Made by a program: the position numbers and the translations under genes. A stretch of DNA of 64,000 nucleotides from Prostheceraeus crozeri (Eukaryota; Platyhelminthes; Polycladida; Euryleptidae), in the NCBI GenBank assembly GCA_907163375.1, contig CAJQUW010008605.1, forward strand, positions 248,001 through 312,000, read 5' to 3'. A model generated the notes under the pieces. That model was not told where the DNA came from. It made no database searches and worked only from the letters and a program-made list of their open reading frames with translations. How positions within the stretch are numbered: position 1 is the stretch's first letter; each line of letters starts with the position of its first letter. This document shows, one piece after another, positions 8,992-20,094 of the stretch.

Positions 8992-10817
8992 CACTATCGG
9001 CCAAAAGTCTTACCCCAGTAGATCTAACTTTGACAAAGTCTCCACATTATGATGTAGAACATCTTTTGAGAAACATACAAGTAATTTTATGCATGTGATT
9101 GAATACAAAAGGAGATGCAGACATAGTACTTCACAACTTAAGGGCTATTGTCTAACATAGGATGCGTCGTGAGATTGATTAATTGCAAGATGCTAAGTTC
9201 TTAGTACTTAGTGTTACCTCCACGAGCACGAATTACTGCTTGACATCGGCGTGGCATAGACTCCACTAACGAATGGATAAATTCTTCCGGCATTTCCCTG
9301 TTCCATACAAGCAGAAGGTAGCTAATGAACTCTGACTTGCTTCTTGGAGCTTTTGCTGCGGCCTTCTCACCCAACCTCTTCCATGCGTGCTCAATAGGGT
9401 TCAGGTCTGGCGAGTTGCCGGGACAACCCATGGTTCGTACTCCTTTTTTCAGCCAGGAACGCCTTTACCTAGAAGTAATGAGTTATACTCGTTTTTCATG
9501 ATGATTTTACATCACAGATACAATTGAGTTTACTTTGCGAGCCAGATGACAAGGGGCGCTGTCATCTTGGAAGATGATATCATCTGTCGATAAACCTGAA
9601 GAGGTTGCCATATCCGTAATTGAGGGTATTGCTCGTGTCCTAAGAATCTTAAGATATTCATCTTGATTCACTGTGGACTCACAGAAGTGAAAACGCCCTT
9701 CACCGTTCCACGAAAAGCAGGACCACGCCATTACAGAAGTGGGATGCTTTGTGGTTCTTTCAATACAGTCCGGATGTAAAGCTTCTCCTTCTCGACGACG
9801 GACTAGTCGACGGCCATCATTAGCATAGAGGTTGAACCTGGACTCATCTGACCAAAGTACCCTTTTCCAGTCTTCCAGCGTCCATTCCATGTGCTCTCTA
9901 GCCCACTGAAGACGGGATTTTTTCATTTTTGCCGTTAATAATGGCTTTCGTAAGGGTCTTCTGGCACGGAAGCCGGCATCCAGTAACCTTCGTCAGACAG
10001 TCCGCACACTAAGATTAACTCCGCAATGGTGAATCTCTGCTTGGATAGAAGAAGCAGAAACTCTGCGGTCTCAGAGAACCATTCTCACGATCGCTGAGTT
10101 ATCCCTCATCGTTGTTGCACGTGGACGACCTGACTTACGGCGAGGCTGAATCGATTCACCCGACAAATGACGATTTATAATCCGATCTACTGTTCTTCGG
10201 TCACATTTGACACGAGCAGCTATTTGACGGTATGTGAAACATTCGTTGTGTAAAGCTACAATAACGGCCGGCGCTGAGGAGAAATCAATCTTCCAGGCAT
10301 TCTGAGGATATCTGTTAGCAGATATATAGTTCCGAGCTGCTATGATTCATCAAGTCACACAGGGAGACATCAAATCATCTCAGTTACTGATCGCGTAATT
10401 TCCGTTTGGAAGATTCCTCCTGTATCACGTGCTGCCTGGCGCATCCCTTAACCAAAGGAAACTTTTATGCAATCACGACCTTTATGTAATGCCATCTTTA
10501 ATGGAGATGGGATAACTCGCATAATGGCTGGGATTCAGTTGCTTATCATTGAAATATCCAAGGTCATTCTCAGGATATGACGAAAGTTTCCTCATAATCT
10601 TAATTCTCATACAATTTGACACAGATATTGTTTAATCACAATGCTTGACCTGCCTTTAGCAAAAGATGCAAATTAATTCATCGAAATGCTGTTTGAACAA
10701 CATTAGACTCCTTGTGAAAATAGTTTGGTGATTTAATTGATATTATTTCGGTAAAATTAAAAATACAGAAAAAAAACATTTAAACAAAAGGTGGGGCAAG
10801 ACCTTTGGCCGGTAGTG
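8992..10817 (-). mobile_element. Tc1/mariner element 1, decayed, present only in duplication copy 1
   Basis: Inverted ends CACTATCGGCCAAAAGTCTT on the left and the complement of CACTACCGGCCAAAGGTCTT on the right, flanked by TA (8990-8991 and 10818-10819). Copy 2 of the duplication shows the uninterrupted site near 49920. The size of 1826 bp and the transposase relics are typical of Tc1. The missing counterpart in copy 2 means it inserted after the duplication, or that copy 2 was made from an allele without it. Confidence 0.9.
9201..10280 (-). pseudogene. Tc1 transposase pseudogene
   Basis: On the minus strand the order is: helix-turn-helix region near 10100-10280 (YRQIAARVKCDRRTVDRI, then GRPRATT); catalytic block WSDESRFNL near 9850; FQDDSAPCHLA near 9560; SPDLNPIEHAW near 9390; conserved tail SMPRRCQAVIRARGG near 9220. 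These are the DDE landmarks of a Tc1 transposase of about 340 residues. The gene is broken by stops near 10078 and 9996 and by a frame change between 9431 and 9507. It is unlikely to make active enzyme. Confidence 0.9.
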
Positions 10818-11395
10818 TAGATCACTTTATTCTTGTATATGTTTTTTAAAGTTCCAAATGAGAGTTTCAATAGAAAGCAAGCTTCTCATCTGATAACCCT
10901 GTTTTCTCTCATCCCACGCGCAACAATTGACATGCATCATTGAGCGCCAATAGCATTTCGATGCACTTTTGACTAGTGACACGAATTTTGCGTGCAAATG
11001 ACAGCTGACAAATTTAACACTTTCATGTTTTAAGATGTCGTAGTAGCCTTATTTGATTCTACTTTAAATTTTAATTGTCGGCATCAATATCAGGTGTCTC
11101 ACTTGGTCATGGAGTGAATTTACATGTTTTTTTTTCGATCCGTAATGAATTGATTCAATAATGTAGTCAGAGTTTGGCGATCAGAAATCGACGACCCAAT
11201 AGATACTTCACCAAAAGTGCAATAGGCCTATATCTAAGGCTTCCTGATCACCAATGGAGTAATTACTGTGACAGGAGTCTCATTTATTGTGACCAAAGAC
11301 AATTAGAACTTTTTTTATAACTTTGAATCTCGGTTGATGAACCACCAATACCTGCAGCAGAACTATCAGTCATTAAGCTAGTCTTCGCTTTAGGA

Positions 11396-11890
11396 CAGGG
11401 ATGCGGAGTCAGAGTCCCGGAGTACTATCACTCTTGCCGGAGTCGGAGTTCCCGCCTGTAACTAGACCCGAAATATAAAACAAACAAATTATTTATCCTC
11501 GTGCATAGCTGTCACTGTCTTGACGTCAACTTTCTCCGTCAAACAAAAGTGCAGAGACAGCAGTGCATGCAGAGCTTGTCATATAGTTGAGGGAATGAAC
11601 CGTGATAATGAAAAAATATTGTCACTTCACTCGGTGATTTAGCAGAGAAGACGAGCTTTCCTACCCTCGATCACACGCACCAAATGTCAGTCACATCGCA
11701 GACAAAAGTAAAATATTAGCTTGTTTGAGAACATCCACCTCCTGACCTAGATATCAATCGTGTGTGATGGTTCCTTCATAGTGCATACTAAAATCGAAAG
11801 TGCACTCATTTTTTTTTGGAGGAGGATGGGGGATTTTCCTGTCTGGTAGAGACTGGAAAAAAACCGTGTTAAGCACACACCAACAAGTGG
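11396..11890 (+). mobile_element. hAT element end, forward copy (duplication copy 1)
   Basis: Begins CAGGGATGCGGAGTC, the hAT-type terminus that recurs inverted at 12926. Similarity to the inverted hAT copy at 12390-12926 continues through the segment that includes the captured ORF. No matching right end or 8-bp duplication was found for this copy, so its right limit is approximate. The same piece is at 50506-51010. Confidence 0.6.
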
Positions 11891-12389
11891 TAAAAGTTGG
11901 TGACATTCATTAAAAAAAGATTAACTTCACAAATCATAATTGCACGCTTTCTTTACCAAGCTTTAGCATCTCTTTTTTGCAAAATTTAGCACAGTATTTT
12001 GCTACCCTAATTTATATCTTTTTACAAACTTCGAAGTACTACAGAACTAAAACATGATAGAAAACTACAAAAACAATCATGAATCGATACAAAGTTATTG
12101 GCATGAAGTATAGTATGCGAATGTGTTCACTGTCTCGCAGGCTGGGCTTGATGTGGTTTGATAAGCCTGTTTATGTCCGGTATCGGCTTTGTTAAAGAGT
12201 CTCAAGTCTCCGCGTTTCTCAACGTTTAGCATATTTCACTGTTTATTCAAAAGATAAGTCAATAGAGAAAATCCGTTCTCAACCAAGTACAGAAATGTAG
12301 GAATATGATGCAGGAAAATATCCATATTCTTGCTTCTTTCAATAATATCGAATATAGATCGGTTAATCTGCACCAAAAATTCTCGTAAT
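11891..12389. other. Unrecognised part of the duplicated block
   Basis: Shared with copy 2 (51011-51500). No coding trace recognised. It ends at the junction where copy 1 lacks about 810 bases relative to copy 2. Confidence 0.5.
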
Positions 12390-12926
12390 TATCGGCTTTC
12401 ACACGGCTTTTCTCCAGTCTCTACCAGGCAGGAAAATCCCCATCCTTCTCCAAAACTATGAGTACACTTTCGATTTTAATATGCGCTTTAGAGGAGAAAT
12501 CACACACGATTAACGTGAGGGTGAGAGGTGATGTTTTCAAACAAGCTAGTATTTCATTTTTTTCTCTTATGTTACTTACCTTTGGTGCGTATGCGTGATC
12601 GAGGGTAGGAAGGCTTGTCTTCTCTACTAAATCACCGAGTGAAACGACAATCCTCTTTTCACTACCACGGTCCATTCCCTCAACTATAACAAGCTTGCAG
12701 ATTATATATTGCAAACTATAGACAATGCATGCAGCATTGTCTCTGCACTTTTGTTTGACGGAGAAAGTTGACAGCAAGACAGTGACAGCTTTGTACGAGG
12801 ATAGATAATTTGTTTGTATTATATTTCGGGTCTAGTTATAAGCCGGAGTCCGGAGTCATATCATTTGATAGGACTACGACTTCAGCAAAAATGATAGGAC
12901 TCCGGGACTCCGATTCCGCATCCCTG
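12390..12926 (-). mobile_element. hAT element, right part only (duplication copy 1)
   Basis: Ends with CGCATCCCTG at 12926 followed by GTATATAA (12927-12934). In copy 2 the complete element (52044-52831) has GTATATAA on both sides. Here the left half and everything up to the hAT transposase C-terminal part are missing. Confidence 0.75.
12421..12777 (-). CDS. Conserved 118-codon ORF inside a hAT element
   Basis: Begins MLSTFSVKQKCRDNAAC and ends IESVLIVLEKDGDFPAW. The same 118-residue frame is at 52334-52690 with only a few replacements. A diverged forward version (50832-51014) keeps HTKIESALIFLEDDGEF and continues beyond the point where this one stops. I do not recognise the family. The sequence after residue 67 contains a GTAAGT-like donor in the DNA, so part of the frame could be exon plus intron. 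Possibly a host gene piece captured by a hAT element. Confidence 0.4.
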   Translation of the reverse strand: MLSTFSVKQKCRDNAACIVYSLQYIICKLVIVEGMDRGSEKRIVVSLGDLVEKTSLPTLDHAYAPKVSNIREKNEILACLKTSPLTLTLIVCDFSSKAHIKIESVLIVLEKDGDFPAW

Positions 12927-12934
12927 GTATATAA

Positions 12935-13413
12935 CGCAATGAATAGTTATGACGTCTGGTATTTCCCTTTTCAAAAAGGCAATGCGCCCTTGGTGTTTTC
13001 CAATCATTGCAAGGGCACCATCCGTAGCACATCGAATAATGTTTCTTAATTAATTTGTTTTGATGCATTGGAAACCGTACTGCCTTTTGTGTCGGTTGGA
13101 AGTTTCAGAACAAAGAGCATTCCTCTTGAATTTCTGATTTGAAGACAAATCGAAAAAAGCCAAGAAGCAAAGATTCATTATCTCGTAAGGTTGATTCGTC
13201 GATTTGCAATGAATGTTTTGTCTTCTCTAGAATTGTAGCCAGCTGATTTTCAACATCATTTATGCCGAAAATATAATATATCTTTCTTCCAAAATACTCG
13301 TATTTCCAAAAATTCTGAAATATATTAGAATATTTATCTTTACCCTTTGAAAAAAAATTTCCACTTAGTACATGTATAGTTGTTTCATCCATAAATACGG
13401 CATTTTTCCGCAT
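12935..13413 (-). pseudogene. hAT transposase fragment (duplication copy 1)
   Basis: On the minus strand near 13105-13300 it reads DVENQLATILEKTKHSLQ followed by IDESTLRDNESLLLGFFRF, and near 12940-13050 CATDGALAMIGKHQG then PDVITIHCV. These are core blocks of hAT transposases of the ZBED5-like type (the IDEST block and the CATDGAPAM block). The reading changes frame between them. The C-terminal half is missing in this copy. Confidence 0.75.
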
Positions 13414-14865
13414 CTCTCCTATATGAATTTTAGTTCGAGCATGTGGTTAGCTCACAAAATGAGTTAAAGTTTATTCAATTTCTAACTGTTGTTAGGCAAT
13501 TTTTATAATGCACTGTATGTCAAATGAAGAGGAAAAATATTTGGAATCAGAAAACATCACTTTTGTGATTCTTCATATTTACGGTGAAAAAGTTTGAGTG
13601 CACCCTCTTAGTAATCCTTTACTCTATGGTCATTACATTTTAGATCAATAATGTGTATGCTTATGAAAAGTTATTCAGAAGGACAGATTATCTCCCAATT
13701 ATTTCTTCTTCAATACGTTAACAATAAGGAAAATAAATTGAACGTCTTGTTCACTACTCGCATGAGACTTAAAAGTGAATCTTCATTTAGGTCCTTAATG
13801 TTTAATTTAAGTATTTTTTAAAATGTCAGTTTTTGCCATCGCCCGCCAACTAAGCATCGCTCCCTTTATCGCCCCGTAAAGTATTTTCGCCCATCAGAAT
13901 CTTTTCATCGCACACACCTTGAGAATCACTGGTCTAGATATTCCTTTATTCTAGCGCAGATTATTTAGGCAATTGTCATTCAAATCTTGACATCCAAATC
14001 ACTTTCTGCTATGTTTTTGACTTAGCTATTTTTCTGGCTGCAATTTTTCAACTGTACAAATCAAGAAAAGCAACTGTACATTTGAATTTAGAGCTGCACA
14101 AATTATGTCCAGTTGCAGGTTAAAAAAAGCCCTGAGATATTGGATTAAATTGGTGATGGTGCTTAGGACAAACGCCTTTAAAGAACTTCATATATTGTAG
14201 CTAATTTTCAGGTATGTTCAATGAATTTCCTCAGCCTAGAAAACATTGTCTCGTTTTCTACATTTATCAAAAAAGATCGAAAACGTGGAAATTAAAAGAC
14301 TTATTTTGTTCAGAAAGTGGGAGAAAAATCCGGATTTACCCAAGTACACTATCCAAAAATGCAACAAATTAGGAGATTAATACTGTGTTGACTTAAGCAA
14401 TAAAAATCATATTGTGCGTTGTAGATACTTAAATGTAATAATTACAGGTATGTGACAACTAAATGATAATGTAGAAATGTTTCCAACATCTGCAAAACAG
14501 CGGCAGAATTGCAGAGGGTTAACGCGAGTTACCAATAAGCAGGCGATAACTCCTGTTGACAGCAATCCTATAAAGATAGAATTGTTTTATCTTGAAGCGT
14601 TAAAGGACTGCATTACAGTGCTACATTCTGAAAATCAAGAGGATCGATAGCAATATTGAACTGTAGGAACGGCAAATCTCTACATTCTTGATAATGTTGT
14701 ACAAAACAACAATAAGATATTGTGAATCATTTTGAGCGTGACTTGTGTCCTGCATGTCAAAAACAATTCAATTTTCAAGAATAAGACATTGGAAGAAAAG
14801 ATTTGATATGTACACTTGCATGTTGACTTGGAGTAAGTCAAACCTTATGAAATAAAGAACAATGG
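13414..14865. other. Duplicated, unrecognised sequence
   Basis: Shared with 53347-54796. A few short frames exist (for example around 13660-13815 and 14480-14650) without recognisable motifs. Probably the upstream part of the hAT element or unrelated filler. Confidence 0.4.
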
Positions 14866-15106
14866 TTAAATTTCATGTGTGTTGACAATACTTCCTTTTG
14901 AGAACAATGCATGAAGTGTTTGACTAATAACCTGGTGACCTACTTACCTCGTCTTTTACACATTCTTCTCCGATAGCATGACTTTAATAATGATATCCTA
15001 AATTATAAGAAAGTTCCTGCTTTCTGCTTGAAGTTGCTTATTACAAAATGTTCTAATGATTATGACAGAACGACTTAGGTTAGAAAACCTGAAATCATTT
15101 AAAAAG
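14866..15106. other. Segment present only in duplication copy 1
   Basis: In copy 2 the flanks join directly as CAATGGTAAACATGTCTCAG near 54791. About 240 bases here have no partner. The flanking words GGTTAAA and GATAAACATG suggest a short-homology deletion in copy 2 as easily as an insertion here. Confidence 0.7.
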
Positions 15107-15219
15107 ATAAACATGTCTCAGATAACTTTGATTATATCCTTTCATGGTCATCATCATAATTTCAATGACGATTGTTATTCTATTTCACACCTCAATAATG
15201 ATTTTTTTTGAAATTTTTT

Positions 15220-15513
15220 TTATTGAAGCGCTTTATGCTTAAAGACAGCTGTTTTAATCACAGAATTAAATATCTTGTTTATCTGCTTCGGTTTGCTAGA
15301 AGTGTGATTAATACCAAATTGATGGCACATAGAGGAACCTATTAAGTGGGCAAAAAGGAATTCCTGATGCCTTTCAGAGATAGGAAAAAAGTCGTGCGTC
15401 GCTTGCGGATTAATATGAGTTACAGCAAAGTGCTTCGATTGCCAAAACTCCTTCAGATTCGAAGAATTCAGATCATTGCGCACAAGTTCTCTCCATAATG
15501 TTGGCCCTTCCAA
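15220..15513 (-). CDS. Small ORF of unknown function, kept in both duplication copies
   Basis: 97 codons ending FKHKALQ. The copy 2 version (54908-55171) is open over 87 codons with few replacements. The middle has ATHDFFPISERHQEFLFAHL; no family recognised. It overlaps the start of the frame at 15473-15739 by about 40 bases. Preservation in both copies may simply reflect the youth of the duplication. Confidence 0.25.
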   Translation of the reverse strand: MEGPTLWRELVRNDLNSSNLKEFWQSKHFAVTHINPQATHDFFPISERHQEFLFAHLIGSSMCHQFGINHTSSKPKQINKIFNSVIKTAVFKHKALQ

Positions 15514-15739
15514 TCATTATTAAAAAAAGTAGCAGGCGTAGGAATATTACTTCAGTTGATGATTTCACCATCATCTCGGCATTGCTCACTGTATAGTGCA
15601 TACATTGAATCGATGCCAGGCATCGATGTATGTTTTGGTGTGTGCGAAGTGATATCACAGCACGCACGCATCTCTCACTGGCTCTGGTGTCCTCTGCTGA
15701 CAGCTTATTGTTTGCCATTTCCAATAGCAAGTGATACAC
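15473..15739 (-). CDS. Small ORF of unknown function, kept in both duplication copies
   Basis: 88 codons, equivalent to 55161-55427. The C-terminal part has a hydrophobic run (VIFLRLLLFLIMIG). The DNA around it (TTTAATAATNATTGGAAGGGC) resembles the stretch near 21480-21500. No family recognised. Confidence 0.25.
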   Translation of the reverse strand: MYHLLLEMANNKLSAEDTRASERCVRAVISLRTHQNIHRCLASIQCMHYTVSNAEMMVKSSTEVIFLRLLLFLIMIGRANIMERTCAQ

Positions 15740-15866
15740 GAATTATCCATTTGAGAAGGAGCAAGTTGTCTAATTCTGTGATATGCCATTTCGATATTAA
15801 GGTTACATACAATTTTTCCTTTCTAGGAAACCGAAGCGCGCGCAGATCAATCTAATTCTGTGGTTT
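15732..15866 (-). repeat. Right member of the inverted pair inside the duplication
   Basis: Reverse complement of 8774-8905 with a small number of differences. Confidence 0.75.
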
Positions 15867-16406
15867 TAATACTTCCGTAGTCTGTCTATTATCACAAGAC
15901 GGATAATGACGAGTAATTTTAGACAAGATATTCAATACTGCACTTGAAAAATTGAAAATTTATCTTTTTGGGATTATCGTTCATGCATTATATTGTTCAA
16001 ACCAATGCTAAGACAAACATGAAAGTTTTTCAAATTTCAAAAGTTCATACATTGTAGTAATTGGCGTAAATCATTTAGAAATTGTCAAATGTTTGTAATT
16101 ATCAAAATCATATGTCCTTCATGTTAAAAACTGCATTGTATACATTTTAATAGGAAAAGCCTGAAAGCATTATGTCTTTTATTAGATTTAATTGTATCAG
16201 ACTTGTGAGAGCGTTGGTGGTATGACAATATCGGGAAAGAATAAGGAGACTATGGCTATCATTTGCTTACAGTGGGGTAACATGACTGAGCAGAGCTGGG
16301 CGTCAATCCCAATCAAAAATTCAAAGTTTCTATTCGCGATTTTCGTCTGCTTGATGAATTTTCTTGAATATCAATAATAAATACTGAACATACGACGCGT
16401 GTATCA

Positions 16407-16500
16407 GGGTTGGAACCGGAACCGACTGACCGGCCCGGTCGACTGGTTGGATTGTGTCGATGTAAGTCGATCGGAAGACCGGCCCTGTTCGAAAACCGGT
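16407..16500. repeat. CCGG-rich palindromic cluster
   Basis: A locally GC-rich stretch with GGAACCGGAACC, ACCGGCCCGGTCGACTGG and GACCGGCCCTG. It starts CAGGG and has CCCTG near its end, which recalls the ends of a very short hAT-type MITE. It is identical at 56095-56188 in copy 2. Confidence 0.4.
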
Positions 16501-16771
16501 CTGTCAATCAATTGGCAACCATTATTGAGATCGATCAGACAAGAATTATGATGTATACACAACTGCACACGATTACATTACGATTTACGCAATTACATGA
16601 TTTGCATCCAAAATCAAACAGGCCTGCTTCACTCCACCTAATAACGATGAGATCTCCCTCTCTCGAACTTGATCTCCTATAACCCCCGCTGCGTGCCCTG
16701 ATGAAAGCACTTGAGATAGCATGACTGACAGACCGAATTTGTTTACATATCACCTAAATTTCTCAATAGGG

Positions 16772-17207
16772 AAATCATTCTCAATAGGCCTAATCATGGA
16801 ATTCTAGATAATAACACCTGGAATGGACACTCGCATTTCCCTAATACGGTGCGAGGCCAGTTATTCACGACGCATGCCGTCATTCATTTCAATGAAACTG
16901 TTGAGAATGAATATCTTCGTACGTTAATGCATGTATTAACATCTCATATTCTAAAACAAGTATATGTACAGTACATGTATCATCTATTTTGCAATATGTT
17001 CATTTACCTTTTAAAAGCTCTAAAGTAGAGGACATGCCTAGTAGGTGCGTTAAATCAATAATATTCTCAACTTCTAAAAAACTGAAACTTCTTTTCTTTG
17101 CAGTTGCTTTTCCTTTTACGTCAATTTCAGACAGACCCTGGAGAACTAATTTTGCGAAGCAATCATAGTAAAGATAGATCATTTCACGCACACGATATCC
17201 GATAGTA
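16772..17207. other. Single-copy stretch right of duplication copy 1
   Basis: The match to copy 2 stops at 16771. One 63-codon minus-strand frame (17000-17191, with FAKLVLQGLSEIDVKGKATA) has no recognisable family. It also contains a copy of TAGGCCTA at 16785. Confidence 0.4.
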
Positions 17208-17648
17208 CACTAGGTGACATGTCACGCGTAATTACGGAACACCCCAAACATTCTACGCGCGTACATACGCGATACACTGTCAGAAATCACTTGATCTGAT
17301 GTTGTTAAAACATGGGAAATGTTTATGAATACTCGCGGGTGAGCGTGTATAGTTTCGCGTCGTCCACGGTTGTCTGCGCTGCCGCTTGAACCACTAAGAT
17401 GAACCGCTAAGCATGTTCTGTCTTCCCTGAACATGAAATTGAGATCCTATCACATTGTTTATCCTCTGATACATGCAGACACATAAGACGCAAAGTCTAT
17501 ATAACAGGACCGCCAACTAATGTATACCAACTTATATAACAGATATTGCAGCAATGTCCCGCATAGCCACGGATGTTTGGGGTCATGTGTAATTACGCGT
17601 GGTTTACGCGTGAATTACGTGTGATTGAGCGTGGCATGTCACCTAGTG
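17208..17648. mobile_element. MITE family A, copy 2 (complete)
   Basis: 441 bp with inverted ends: CACTAGGTGACATGTCACGC on the left and GCGTGGCATGTCACCTAGTG on the right. A second inverted level uses ACCCCAAACAT and its complement plus repeated ACGCGT words. It lacks the insertion seen in copy 1 and so serves as the empty site for MITE B. No coding capacity; the target-site duplication is unclear. Confidence 0.8.
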
Positions 17649-17748
17649 AAGCTTTCATAGAAAATGTTTGATTTGATACAGCATGATCACTAAAATCAGG
17701 CTCAGGTAAGGCCCATAATCATCTGATGTAGCTTACCAGAACTAAGAG

Positions 17749-18330
17749 CAGAGAGAGACGTTTATTGATTCTTGAATGGTAATCAAAATATATCAAAGTG
17801 AAGATACAAATTGAGATTTGAAAATCATAAAATAAGTAAGTGACTCAATCATGAAGTGTAGATGACGCGATTATACACACTGATGGTAAAAAATAATTGC
17901 GACGCAAGGAGTTCTGCAAAAAGGCACTGAGATGCACTTGGTAGAAACACTGGATTCAGAAAATGCAACAGAGTTTTGGCATTGGAATTATTTCGCAGAA
18001 TGTTCTGCGACAAGCTAGACCTTCTCGAAGAAAGATCTTCAGACATAGTAATGCCCTTGATTTTTAGGCATCGTCTTTGAATTTTGTCTACGGAGTTTGA
18101 CTCTTCTTGAGATAGTCCGATGAAGGCAGGACAGGAATACTCCGTGGTAGATCTTATGATTCCATTGAATATCATCAAGAATTCCTCGTCGCTGGTAAAA
18201 GATTTAATTCTCCGCAGAATATAGATGCGCTGAGCACATTTTCGTTCAATCAGCTGGATATGACTTTTCCACTTCAAATCACTGTCCATCATAACTCCTA
18301 AAAACCTCACACTGTTTTTCAAAGATCACC
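17749..18330 (-). pseudogene. Non-LTR retrotransposon, C-terminal RT region (5'-truncated LINE)
   Basis: The minus-strand frame at 17849-18322 (157 codons) starts with VRFLGVMMDSDLKWKSHI, the block after the RT palm in jockey/CR1-like LINEs. It continues with ERKCAQRIYILRRIKSF, RSTTEYSCPAF and DKIQRRCLKIKGI. The sequence upstream (beyond 18330) does not continue the RT, so the copy is 5'-truncated as usual for LINEs. A 3' untranslated part probably runs down to about 17749. Confidence 0.82.
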
Positions 18331-19228
18331 AACGGAATCTTCGATTCGACATGCAATTGATCATAAAATGTACCTCGATAATAGACGAAGCCTCTATCGT
18401 CCTATTCAGCCATGTAACTGAGAAGTAATTGCAATTACTTTACGGTCAGCACTGTTGAATATTCTTTTTTACGCACTTCAAATTACTTTACTCTCCTGGT
18501 CGATGAGGTGGTCGATATTTAGATGTGTACCGGGTGTGTACAACCATGGAAAGTTTCATTCAAAGAATTTTACGACGAAACTTCCTGATCACAAAATGTA
18601 AATCAGAAACTAACATGACTTAATTTTCCCATCGGTAAAAGAGAGGCAATTATTGATTTCTTCTACAGTAGATACCTGGGTGAGTTATATATCCTTAAAT
18701 CAATTTCAAAAGGGGGCAGACTTAACTTAATAAAGTTTCCTAGAATCCATAAGTCTTGATATGTCAGCACCGCATTTTCACTTTGAATCTTAGATGTAAG
18801 GCGAAAGCACATGAGGAAAAATGCGGCAATTCTATATCAACGCTACAAGCGTGTTCGGTTTTTCGGGGAGCAATTGTAATTAACATAAGAATAACCCGGA
18901 CAAAGAAATGATGGGAAGACTTATAGTGTAGGAGAGGCAATTATCGAAAGTGATTGAAGTGTAATTGAACAAAAAAACGGAATAATTTGCAGTTGTTATC
19001 AATTACACTTCATAAGTAATTGACAAAAGTATATACATTATATACCTGTAAAATAACAGTGCCAGTATTTAGCCAGTTTTCTGCTGATGAGTTGCCATAA
19101 TCGCGGTGTGTGTTTATGATCAAGTCAGTTGTCATAGCAATTCCTGCTGCAATACATTACATGCTGGTTTTGTATATTTGGTTCATGAAATCACATCCAA
19201 TATTTTGGCGTCGCATATTGTATCGCAG
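18331..19228. other. Noncoding stretch with AATTACTT-type repeats
   Basis: AAGTAATTGCAATTACTTT near 18420-18440 is a palindrome. Related words (TTCAAATTACTTT near 18478, AAGTGTAATTG near 18957, AATTACACTTCATAAGTAATTG near 19000-19022) lie in the inverted sense at the far side. This suggests a small transposon of about 600 bp with repeated subterminal motifs. No coding trace. Confidence 0.35.
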
Positions 19229-19515
19229 ATGACCAGTCCTCCTATTCGTAAGCCCCAGTTTCCTTCTAATCCAACGCTTCATGATTTTTTCTATTTCAAA
19301 CACAAATTTGAGAACTTTCATGTACTTGCAAAGTTGGAAAATGAGTTCAAATTGCAGATGCTACATAACTGTCTTGTCAGGAATGGCTGAGACATCTTGG
19401 CTTCTCCCAAATCGAAGTATTCATAGGTTAGACATAGACTTGTGGAATATTTTCGGATATCCTCGTCTCTTCTACTATACAGACACTGAATTCTACATTG
19501 CTAGACAATGAGTGG
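19229..19515 (+). pseudogene. LTR-element gag fragment (fossil)
   Basis: The region starting MTSPPIRKPQFPSNPT and HDFFYFKHKFENFHVLAKL resembles the beginning of gag proteins of gypsy-type LTR elements. A later piece ends in FYIARQ. No LTR or pol was found next to it. Broken, isolated fossil. Confidence 0.55.
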
Positions 19516-20094
19516 AGCGGTTAATTCTGGTATATTATTTGGTTCAATAATCCAAAATCACATCCTCGTTGCCATTTTGTAATGCTTCTCACGTCAAATC
19601 TGCAGCTTTTATAATGCGACTTTTATAGCCATAGAAATAAGAAGCATGAAATAATTTTACATATGGAAGAAAGAGGCTCTCCTAATTTGCCAGCGATCAT
19701 TAACAAGAATTATTCTTTTATTTTATGTTTTATTTCATTTCTATTTTTCATGCCATACTACTTGGACCTATGTTGAGATGGCCATTGCGATGCATGTAAA
19801 TATTTTCTGTTTGTACGTAATTGCTTCCTTAGATATTTCTTTCAATTGGCTTTGTTAGTAGTAACTGTTTGTTATCTTGACTTTCACCGGTGATGGTAAC
19901 ACAGAAATCCAATGCAAACCTTCAGTTGTTGTGTTTTGCCCTCTATCTTTTCAATGCAAATCACACTCATTTCACTCTCATTTCACATGTTTGCACCTCT
20001 TGACTTCTAATAAAAACCATTATCTAATTATATTACAGCAAATAATATTGAAAATTTTCAGTACAAATCATTTAGTTCGTCTTCTGCACAAAGG
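19516..20094. other. Unrecognised intergenic stretch
   Basis: AT-rich, no motif recognised. The 144-codon frame from 19877 enters the foldback repeat at about 20095 and has no family features. Confidence 0.4.

Larger units (their letters stand above)
8496..16771 (+). repeat. Large direct duplication, copy 1 (partner 49429-56459)
   Basis: From GATTTGAGAGCATCC to CTCAATAGGGA the sequence reappears in the same orientation at 49429-56459. Differences are a few per hundred bases on the left and very few near the right end. Copy 1 has a Tc1 insertion (8992-10817) and about 240 extra bases near 14866-15106. It lacks about 810 bases that copy 2 has between roughly 51500 and 52312. Removing these indels, the two copies have nearly the same length. 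Confidence 0.95.

Noticed and set aside
16410-16682. 90-codon frame duplicated at 56098-56370
   Set aside because: It arises from the CCGG-rich palindromic cluster and low-complexity sequence, and the opposite strand is open as well. No motif supports coding.
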